Of a DNA stretch of 64,000 nt, positions 58,577 to 64,000 are shown piece by piece. The position numbers and the translations under genes were made by a program. The number at the start of each line of letters is the position of its first letter. Positions within the stretch are counted from its first letter, which is position 1. Source of the DNA: a virus; the IMG/VR virus record IMGVR_UViG_3300005549_000002, positions 1-64,000 of that record; one strand, 5' to 3'. Under the pieces are notes generated by a model. That model did no database searches, was not told the DNA's origin, and saw nothing but the letters and a program-made list of their open reading frames with translations.

Positions 58577-59502
58577 ACTTCGCCGTCGTGATCTACCACG
58601 AGCACTGCGTCGACGGTTTCACCGCCGCGTGGGTCGCGTGGTCGCAGCTCGGCGACGGGGCAGCGTACGTGCCCGCAAAATACGGGAGCAAGCCGCCCGA
58701 CGTCGCGGGCAAGGACGTACTCGTGCTCGACTTCAGCTACCCGCGCGAGGTGCTGCTCGACATGGCGGGCAAGGCGCGCACGCTGCGCGTCCTCGATCAC
58801 CACGCGAGCGCGCAACGCAACCTCGCCGGGCTCACCTTCTGCAAATTCGACATGGAGCGCAGCGGCGCGGGGCTCGCTTGGGACGAGCTCTGTCCCGACG
58901 CGCCGCGCCCGCTGCTCGTCAACCTCGTCGAGGATCGCGATCTCTGGCGCTTCAAACTGATGGACTCGAAAGCGCTGAGCGCGTGGATCAGCGTGCAGCC
59001 GCGCGAGTTCGAACGCTGGGACGAGCTCGAGGTAGAGCTCCTTGGCGACTATGCCGGCTGCGTCGCCAAGGGCAACGCGATCCTCGATCACATCGCGGCG
59101 TACATCGACGCGACGGCGAAGAACGCGCGCATGATGGACGTGCTCGATCACTACGTGCCGGTCGTCAACGCGCCCGGCATGATGGCGTCTGAGCTCGTCG
59201 GGCACCTCGCCGAGAATGCGGATTTTGCGGTGGGGTGGTTTCAGCGCGTCGACGGCCGCTACCAATATTCGCTGCGCTCGCGAGGCGACGTCGACGTCGC
59301 CGAGATTGCCGAGACGTTCGGCGGCGCGGGGCACCGGGGCGCGGCGGGTTTCGATTCCATCATGCCGCCCTCGTGGCTGTTCGACGACAAGCCGCGCGAG
59401 CGCGACACCGACAGACCGCCGGCGCAAGGCGAGGAGCCGCTCTCGCCCGAGTACATCGGAAAACTCGTCGGCGTCGACCGCGGCAGGGAGGGTGCGCCGT
59501 GA
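58573..59502 (+). CDS. DHH/DHHA1-family phosphoesterase
   Basis: The protein has 309 residues with a GTG start in a GTGA overlap and GGAGG upstream. YHEHCVDGFTAAW, VLDFSYPRE, VLDHHAS (Asp75-His76-His77) and NLVEDRDLW are the DHH metal motifs. GGAGHRGAAGF belongs to the DHHA1 substrate site. Such enzymes cleave small nucleotides or short oligos (NrnA-like) or DNA (RecJ-like). Its exact substrate is unknown. Confidence 0.85.
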   Translation: MNFAVVIYHEHCVDGFTAAWVAWSQLGDGAAYVPAKYGSKPPDVAGKDVLVLDFSYPREVLLDMAGKARTLRVLDHHASAQRNLAGLTFCKFDMERSGAGLAWDELCPDAPRPLLVNLVEDRDLWRFKLMDSKALSAWISVQPREFERWDELEVELLGDYAGCVAKGNAILDHIAAYIDATAKNARMMDVLDHYVPVVNAPGMMASELVGHLAENADFAVGWFQRVDGRYQYSLRSRGDVDVAEIAETFGGAGHRGAAGFDSIMPPSWLFDDKPRERDTDRPPAQGEEPLSPEYIGKLVGVDRGREGAP

Positions 59503-59633
59503 GCCCGTGGGTCTGGAAGTGCTGGCGGCTTGCATGGACGGAGTTCGGCGACATGCGGCAGGGCGAGATGAGCAGCGGCGGCGGCAACGTCTGGCGGCGC
59601 GTCGTTTTCGGCCTCTGGTGGAGGACGTCATGA
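59499..59633 (+). CDS. Tiny protein, 44 residues
   Basis: GTG start at 59499 in a GTGA overlap and TGA in an ATGA overlap with the next gene, so it exactly fills the gap. It contains VSPWVWKCWRLAWTEFGDM and VWRRVVFGLWWRTS, many Trp residues. It could be a membrane-associated peptide. The function is unknown. Confidence 0.5.
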   Translation: MSPWVWKCWRLAWTEFGDMRQGEMSSGGGNVWRRVVFGLWWRTS

Positions 59634-59983
59634 GGGTCATCTACATCGCGGGACCGTTTCGCGGCGCAAGCACGTGGGACATCGAGTGCAACGTACGGCG
59701 CGCGGAAGCGGTCGCGCTCGAAGTCGCCAAGCTCGGCGCGATGCCGCTCTGTCCGCACACCAACACGCGCTTTTTCCACGGGCAGCTCGACGACGCGTTC
59801 TGGCTCGGCGGCACGCTCGAGCTCATGCGCCGGTGCGATGCGTTGCTCCTGCTCCCCGACTGGGAGCGCTCGTCGGGCACGCGCGGCGAGAAGACGGCGG
59901 CGGAGGGCACCAGCATGCCCATCTTCTCGAGCCTCGGCGATCTCGAATGGTGGCTGAAGAACGACGGGAGGGAAGTCGGATGA
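59630..59983 (+). CDS. DUF4406 / nucleoside deoxyribosyltransferase-like protein
   Basis: The protein has 117 residues from the ATG at 59630. VIYIAGPFRGASTWDIECNV, PLCPHTNTRFFHG and DALLLLPDWERSSGTRGEK are the three signatures of phage DUF4406 proteins, which have the fold of nucleoside 2-deoxyribosyltransferases. It may act on nucleotides or their sugars. It is coupled to both neighbours. Confidence 0.78.
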   Translation: MRVIYIAGPFRGASTWDIECNVRRAEAVALEVAKLGAMPLCPHTNTRFFHGQLDDAFWLGGTLELMRRCDALLLLPDWERSSGTRGEKTAAEGTSMPIFSSLGDLEWWLKNDGREVG

Positions 59984-60219
59984 GCGCCAAATGCAATTCG
60001 TGCGATGCGCCCATCATCTGGGCGCTGACGGAGAACGGCAAGCGCATGCCCGTCGACGCCGAGCCCGTGCGCGATGGCAATATCGTGCTCGAGCACCATG
60101 GCCAACGCGTCACCGCCATCGTGCGCGACGCGATGCTGCCGGGCCTCGAGCCGCTCTACAAATCCCATTTCGCAACGTGCCCGAACGCGAGCACGCATCG
60201 AAGGACGACAGGAAAGTGA
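59980..60219 (+). CDS. Zinc-ribbon-like small protein
   Basis: The protein has 79 residues. CNSCDAPIIWALTENGKRMPVDAEP is a common phage zinc-ribbon start, with a later SHFATCPNAS giving a further Cys and His. Overlaps on both sides (ATGA, TGATG). The function is unknown. Confidence 0.7.
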   Translation: MSAKCNSCDAPIIWALTENGKRMPVDAEPVRDGNIVLEHHGQRVTAIVRDAMLPGLEPLYKSHFATCPNASTHRRTTGK

Positions 60220-60468
60220 TGACAAGCGCCGAAACCTGGTTCGAGCTCGCCGAGCGCGAGTTCGAAAGCATCGTCGACGCCGAGGACGACGCGGCGAGGG
60301 CGGCGGTCGGCCATGCTCGATCTGCACGACGGCAACGGCTTCGCGTCGAAGCTCTCGCAGGAAACCGCCGAGGAATACCGCAAGAGCATGCGCATCGTGA
60401 AGGAGCTGCAGTGCATCGACGCGGCCGCGCAAGAGGAGCCGACAGCGCCACCGACGGGGCTCGCATGA
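60219..60468 (+). CDS. Gene split across two frames (possible frameshift)
   Basis: The ATG at 60219 opens MTSAETWFELAEREFESIVD with high GC3 codons, but from about 60312 this frame turns low in GC3 and stays open into the next gene. In the +1 frame a good coding sequence starts at 60313 (MLDLHDGNGFASKLSQ) and ends at 60468, in ATGA overlap with the next start. A single gene of about 80 residues with a +1 shift, or two genes with a lost stop, explains it. It may be programmed, a mutation or an assembly error. Confidence 0.5.
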
Positions 60469-60593
60469 ACCCCGGGCTCCTGCTCGTTTGCACGTTCTTT
60501 GTCGCCGGCCCCCTCGTCGGCATCCTGCTCGCGCTGCTCGAGATCGCTGCCGAGCTCCGAATCCACAACAACAACCGACGGGGCGAGCCATGA
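60465..60593 (+). CDS. Small single-pass membrane protein
   Basis: The protein has 42 residues (MNPGLLLVCTFFVAGPLVGI), one transmembrane helix at about 4-29, followed by a charged tail HNNNRRGEP. The ATG overlaps the preceding stop and its stop overlaps the next start. Too short for most gene finders. The function is unknown. Confidence 0.55.
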   Translation: MNPGLLLVCTFFVAGPLVGILLALLEIAAELRIHNNNRRGEP

Positions 60594-60802
60594 GCAAACG
60601 AAGCGAGGACACGGAGGTGCTCGAACAGATTCGCCGCAAGGGATGCCGCTGGCCACACTGCAGGCAAGAAGCGAAGGTCACCAGAGTTTCTGCGCTTGAC
60701 GCCTCCGACGGATTCTCGGTGCCCCTCTGCGTCGAGCATGCCGCTGAGGGCGATCGCCTCGGATATTGGGAACCGTACGAAACGGAGCCGAGGGAACCAT
60801 GA
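60590..60802 (+). CDS. Hypothetical small protein
   Basis: The protein has 70 residues. MSKRSEDTEVLEQIRRKGCR then CRQEAKVTRV and VPLCVEHAAEGDR: three Cys and a His may form a zinc site (C-H-C...C-x-x-H). Both ends overlap neighbouring genes by ATGA. Confidence 0.6.
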   Translation: MSKRSEDTEVLEQIRRKGCRWPHCRQEAKVTRVSALDASDGFSVPLCVEHAAEGDRLGYWEPYETEPREP

Positions 60803-61428
60803 AAGACTGGACACGACCGCGGCAGACCAAGCTCGCGCTCATCCCGGGGCAGCGCGTCGACGACGACGACGCCACCATTCCGGCGCTCGGCGATTCGATG
60901 CCGATCGCGACGAGGGCGCCGCCGAACCCGCCGCAGGTCGTCTTCACCGTGCCGGGCGATCCCGTCCCGTGCTCGCGCCCGCGCGCGGTGCCGCTCATGC
61001 GCGACGGCAAGGCCGTCCTCGGGCCCGGCGGGCGGCCCATCATCACCGCCTTCACGCCGACGGAAACCCGTCACTACGAGCAGCACGTCCAGCGCCACGC
61101 GCGCGCGGCGTTCGAGCATTGCGACGACTGGCGGCGCGTCTACGCGAAGAAAGAGGCGGTGCGCATCCACATGCACATCGTCCGCCGGCACTGGCGCGGC
61201 GACTGGGACAACTTCGCGAAAGGCATCGCCGACGGCATTGCCAATAGCGGGCTCGTCTTCTTCAACGACAACCGGATCACCGAGGCGCTCATCTCGATGC
61301 GCACCGATCCGGACGACGAACCGCGCGTCGAGGTGAAGGTCGAGCGCGCGACCAAGGATCTGCGGATGCAATTGTGGATGCAAATCGCGCTCGAGAACGG
61401 CTGGACGCCGCCGGCGAGGCCCGCGTGA
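60799..61428 (+). CDS. RusA-like Holliday junction resolvase
   Basis: The protein has 209 residues from the ATG at 60799. VVFTVPGDPVPCSRPRAVP opens the domain. WRGDWDNFAKGIADGIANSGLVFFNDNRIT is the RusA catalytic segment (with the Asp-x-Asp-Asn-like triad). The first 50 residues are an extra Pro/Asp-rich arm. RusA enzymes cut branched DNA made by recombination or replication before packaging. Confidence 0.85.
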   Translation: MKDWTRPRQTKLALIPGQRVDDDDATIPALGDSMPIATRAPPNPPQVVFTVPGDPVPCSRPRAVPLMRDGKAVLGPGGRPIITAFTPTETRHYEQHVQRHARAAFEHCDDWRRVYAKKEAVRIHMHIVRRHWRGDWDNFAKGIADGIANSGLVFFNDNRITEALISMRTDPDDEPRVEVKVERATKDLRMQLWMQIALENGWTPPARPA

Positions 61429-61748
61429 TGGCGCTCTCCCCCTTTTCCATGCACAAGGCTCGCCAGCGCGCGCTCGACGCCGCGCTCGAAGCCAAGCGCG
61501 GGCTCGATGCGACCAGGTGGGTGGTCACCGTGGGCGTTTTCATCGGGCAGCTCGCGCGCGTCTGGAACGAGACGCTCACCGGCGCTCGCCTGGCGCTCTG
61601 CCTCGGCGTGCCCTTTTTTTCCTTGCTCGTGATGTCGAGCGCGCAAGCCATCTGGGCCCGGCGGGCGGCGCGGCGGATCGAAACGTACTGGCCGCTGCCG
61701 CCGCTGCCGAAGCTGCACCTCGGAGACGACGATGAGAACGACGAATGA
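61428..61748 (+). CDS. Membrane protein, unknown
   Basis: The protein has 106 residues from the ATG at 61428, TGATG overlap with RusA. A hydrophobic segment at about 66-87 (ARLALCLGVPFFSLLVMSSA) and an amphipathic helix at 36-55 are seen. C-terminus acidic (DDDENDE). No family is recognised. Confidence 0.55.
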   Translation: MALSPFSMHKARQRALDAALEAKRGLDATRWVVTVGVFIGQLARVWNETLTGARLALCLGVPFFSLLVMSSAQAIWARRAARRIETYWPLPPLPKLHLGDDDENDE

Positions 61749-61980
61749 CATTTACGACAAGCTCGCCGCGCACATCAAGCACTGGCGCAAGATCAAGGGC
61801 AAGGGCTTTAACGCCAACCCGTTCGCCGAGCTGAACGAAAAGGTGCGCTGGCTCTGCTCGTACGCCGACGGACAGGAGAAAGTGCTGCTGCGATTCCTCT
61901 TGCGGCTCGAAACGATCGGATTGGAGCAGACGAAACGCGCGCTGAAACCACGCGCGACGAAAGGAAGGGGAGCGACGTAA
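61732..61980 (+). CDS. Hypothetical small protein
   Basis: The protein has 82 residues and overlaps the preceding gene by 17 bp. Helical and basic: NDIYDKLAAHIKHWRKIKG, then EKVRWLCSYADGQEKVLLRF. It may bind nucleic acid. No family is recognised. Confidence 0.6.
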   Translation: MRTTNDIYDKLAAHIKHWRKIKGKGFNANPFAELNEKVRWLCSYADGQEKVLLRFLLRLETIGLEQTKRALKPRATKGRGAT

Positions 61981-62019
61981 GCAGCACGCAAAACGGTAAC
62001 GGCAAGGAGGATAGGGACC

Positions 62020-62592
62020 ATGCAAAAGATAAAACTGCGACTGAACGGTGTGCGACCTCTCATGATGCACAACGGGCGACTCGCCGACCCGATGAACGAA
62101 TACGTGCGCGAGATGAAGAAGATTACCGGCAAGGGCAAAAAGAAAACGGACGATGACCTTCTCAAGCTGCGCTGGCTCGAATGGCGTGGTGGCCTCTACG
62201 TCGATGAGAAGGGTGCGCCGTGCATGCCCGGGGACAACATCCACGCAGCGCTGGTCGAGGGTGCGCGCAAGCAGCGCCTCGGCAAAGACGTCGATGCGGC
62301 GATCATGGTGGATGAGCCCGAGTTCCCGCTCAAGTACGAGGGAACGCGAGACGTGCAAAAGCTCTACGACGATCCGCGGTTCGTCGACGTGCGTGGCGCC
62401 GTCGTTGGCAAAGCGCGCATCATGCGAACGCGGCCGATCTTCCGGAATTGGTCCCTCGACATCGAGGTGAATTTCGACCCATCGCTCGTGAACGAGGCGC
62501 AGGTCATCGAGGCTGCACGCGCATGCGGAGAGCAGATCGGTCTCGGCGATAACACGCCGCGCTTTGGTCGCTTCTTGGTCGAGCAGATTTGA
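62020..62592 (+). CDS. Conserved phage protein of unknown function
   Basis: The protein has 190 residues with an ideal ribosome site AAGGAGG nine bases upstream. LMMHNGRLADPMNEYVREMK, LEWRGGLYVDEKGAPCMPGD, MRTRPIFRNWSLDIEV and GLGDNTPRFGRF are strongly conserved-looking segments of a family I remember from many phages without known role. It is the last gene before the repetitive region. Confidence 0.75.
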   Translation: MQKIKLRLNGVRPLMMHNGRLADPMNEYVREMKKITGKGKKKTDDDLLKLRWLEWRGGLYVDEKGAPCMPGDNIHAALVEGARKQRLGKDVDAAIMVDEPEFPLKYEGTRDVQKLYDDPRFVDVRGAVVGKARIMRTRPIFRNWSLDIEVNFDPSLVNEAQVIEAARACGEQIGLGDNTPRFGRFLVEQI

Positions 62593-62594
62593 GC

Positions 62595-62995
62595 ATGGCG
62601 GTGCGTGGCGCGGCGATGCGTGTCATGGTCGGACCAGGTCGGGTCAGGCGACGCAAGGCATGGAGTTCTCGGCTATCGGAAGGTGGCCGTGAGCTCTGTG
62701 GTTGGGTTTGGCGTGGCGGTGCACGTCAAGGCGGGTCTCGGCAGGGCGCAGCATGGCAAGGAGCTGTCCGCGATCGAGAGATTGCGAACAGCACTGTTGG
62801 TGCGGTCGGGATGGGTCTGGTTGGGCAGGGCCAGGATGGGCATGTCCAGTCCCGTCATGGCTCGGTTTGGCAGGAGTTTGGCAAGGAGCGATCGCCCGTT
62901 CGAGAGGATGGGCGGTTGCACTATGGCGGTGCGTGGCCTGGCTCTGTTGGCCGTGGCGCGATCGGTCGCGGAAGGGCAGGGCGCGGCAAGTTGAG
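62595..62995 (+). repeat. Degenerate 5-bp-periodic GGC arrays with spacer modules
   Basis: Runs such as ATGGC GGTGC GTGGC GCGGC and ATGGC AAGG follow a 5-bp rhythm with G at places 3-4 and C at 5. At least four runs are separated by non-periodic modules. The 15-mer ATGGCGGTGCGTGGC occurs at 62595 and 62923. Open frames here encode low-complexity Trp/Arg/Gly text and I do not accept them as genes. The 443-bp stretch 62593-63035 holds no convincing gene. Confidence 0.55.
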
Positions 62996-63035
62996 GAGCT
63001 GTCAACAGTCGACGAGCCGAACTCGTGGTGAACGC

Positions 63036-63233
63036 GTGGGGACGTCTAAGCTCGGGCCTGACGACGTCCGCGCGGTACTCGGGCTCCACGATGTCGGCGC
63101 CATGCGCAAGGACATAGCTGAGCTGTTCGGAATAGCCGGCAAGTCCGTGGAGCGAATCGTCTATTTGGCGTCACGTGGAAGCACATCCACGAGGAGCGGA
63201 GCCGATGACCGCGAAGAAGCGCAAACCGAGTGA
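63036..63233 (+). CDS. Small HTH protein
   Basis: The protein has 65 residues from a GTG at 63036. LGPDDVRAVLGLHDVGAMRK, DIAELFGIAGKSVERIVYLA is a clear helix-turn-helix of the resolvase/transposase-like type. The open frame extends back to 62589, but only through the low-complexity array. Codon use is less GC-biased than in the rest of the phage. It is probably a DNA-binding regulator. Confidence 0.55.
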   Translation: MGTSKLGPDDVRAVLGLHDVGAMRKDIAELFGIAGKSVERIVYLASRGSTSTRSGADDREEAQTE

Positions 63234-63387
63234 GGTGGAGGTGGTTGCGATGGCGATGTGGGCGCAAGGCAACTGGCATCATATGGCCCCGCCGCAGATT
63301 GAATGGCGACAGCGGCCGCTGGGCACAAGGGCGATGTATCGCGGCTTCGCTCGCGCATTCCTCCGCGCACTGAGGGGGGCTACTTGA
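63205..63387 (+). CDS. Small hypothetical protein
   Basis: The protein has 60 residues from the ATG at 63205 with GGAG upstream; a GTG at 63175 is an alternative. MTAKKRKPSEVEVVAMAMWA then WRQRPLGTRAMYRGFARAF. It overlaps the HTH gene by 29 bp. The function is unknown. Confidence 0.5.
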   Translation: MTAKKRKPSEVEVVAMAMWAQGNWHHMAPPQIEWRQRPLGTRAMYRGFARAFLRALRGAT

Positions 63388-63470
63388 CCGCCGCCGAAAC
63401 CAGACGCGCGTTCGAGAGACTGCGGGCAGCGCCTGTGGTGTCGGTCGCTTGGCGGGGTTGGCTCTGGTCC

Positions 63471-63540
63471 GGCATGCTCGGGCATGTCCCGGCACGGCTC
63501 CGGCAGGTCCGGGCATGGCACGGCGTGGCAAGGCGAGGGC
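63471..63540 (+). repeat. Second GGC pentamer array
   Basis: A 70-bp run of pentamers: GGCAT, GCTCG, GGCAT, GTCCC, GGCAC, then GGCAT, GGCAC, GGCGT, GGCAA, GGCGA. It is preceded by a module (63409-63430, TTCGAGAGACTGCGGGC) similar to modules at about 62775 and 62899. The 180-bp gap 63388-63567 has no convincing complete gene; a TTG-started frame at 63384 opens with MTAAETRRAFERLRAA and then runs into the array. Confidence 0.6.
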
Positions 63541-63567
63541 CTTCGCCGGCGTTGAAAGGAATCGACA

Positions 63568-64000
63568 ATGAACGAATCGGTCAAAGTAGCACTTGTTCAC
63601 CCGATAGACTTCGAGTCGATCCGAAAGGGCGACGCCATCGGGCAAGCACAGATCGAGATCATTTCGCAGGTGCGCTACTCGGAAGATCCCGAGCGGTATC
63701 GAATCGAGCAGATGCAACTGAAAGGACAGATTGAGCAGCATCGACCCGATCTCGCAGTGGTCATGTCACGGCGATGCCTGCGCGTGCTCACCGATCCGGA
63801 GCTCGTCGGCTATCGGCAAACACGTCAGGAGCGCGACGTTCGATCGCTGAAACGCAACGTTGCCCTCGGCGCTCGCGTCGACCGATCGCAGCTTGGTGAG
63901 ACCGAAGTGAGACGTGCCGATTGTCTCGACATGCACATCGCGGTGAGCGCCATCGAAGCGGATCGGAATCTGCGGGAGTCGAGAAAGAAGATTCGTGAAC
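63568..64000 (+). CDS. Hypothetical protein, 3' end outside the window
   Basis: An ATG at 63568 with GAAAGGA upstream opens at least 144 codons to the edge. MNESVKVALVHPIDFESIRK, GDAIGQAQIEIISQVRYSED and many Arg/Glu/Asp residues suggest a soluble, largely helical protein. Codon use contains CGA, ATA and AAA more often than the rest of the phage. No family is recognised. Confidence 0.65.
   Translation, partial: MNESVKVALVHPIDFESIRKGDAIGQAQIEIISQVRYSEDPERYRIEQMQLKGQIEQHRPDLAVVMSRRCLRVLTDPELVGYRQTRQERDVRSLKRNVALGARVDRSQLGETEVRRADCLDMHIAVSAIEADRNLRESRKKIRE

Noticed and set aside
62589-63035. Open frames over the pentamer arrays
   Set aside because: Low-complexity Trp/Arg/Gly text dictated by the 5-bp rhythm, with competing frames; only the HTH-containing end from 63036 is accepted.

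Overview
The window is almost entirely one temperate, tailed bacteriophage genome, or a prophage not visibly interrupted. It is GC-rich, densely packed with ATGA, GTGA and TGATG start/stop overlaps, and contains no rRNA or bacterial housekeeping operon. The tail is contractile and Mu-like (sheath, tube, gp43- to gp48-like baseplate genes). The head set has an SPP1/P22-like order: small and large terminase, portal, MuF-type protein, scaffold, capsid. The host is inferred, not seen. The GC content, the Asp-Ala-Gly-rich lipoprotein and the secreted cysteine-rich proteins would fit a myxobacterium (Myxococcota, Polyangia-like). Both window ends cut through genes, so the phage map continues on both sides. 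Layout: 1-1,961 holds leftward accessory genes, including a DUF932 protein, two of them behind nearly identical 38-bp promoter-like blocks. 2,010-11,895 is packaging, head and neck. 12,375-25,514 is the contractile tail, with a probable programmed -1 frameshift in the tail assembly chaperone gene and a lipoprotein gene inserted on the opposite strand (20,853-21,665). 25,511-37,735 is receptor-binding and fibre genes, including a 2,113-residue protein made of four tandem units of about 485 residues and a 1,046-residue repetitive fibre. 37,739-41,589 is a lysis-like cassette: membrane proteins, a small lipoprotein, a papain-family cysteine protease, an amidase endolysin and a zinc-ribbon protein. 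A degenerate tRNA-like element ends the rightward late region. 41,631-53,364 is a long leftward operon that resembles the lambda left operon in logic. Reading leftward from the regulatory region it carries a lysozyme-like protein, a YqaJ exonuclease, a probable annealing protein, an SMC/RecN-like ATPase, a cluster of small zinc-ribbon proteins, a ubiquitin-like protein, a large serine integrase and many small unknowns. A 48-bp inverted repeat beside the integrase looks like attP. 53,400-55,003 is the lysogeny switch: a CI-like repressor, an ImmA-like gene lacking HExxH, and a Cro-like gene. They are flanked by two operator/promoter regions that share a 20-mer joining a TTGACC -35 box to the operator motif. 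55,007-62,592 is the rightward early operon: a sigma-like protein, a replication initiator with 10-bp iterons inside its gene, DnaB helicase, a DHH phosphoesterase, a RusA resolvase and small proteins. From 62,595 to the end the DNA changes character, with degenerate 5-bp-periodic GGC-rich arrays alternating with small less GC-biased genes. Functions come from motifs and gene order seen by eye; no database search was run.
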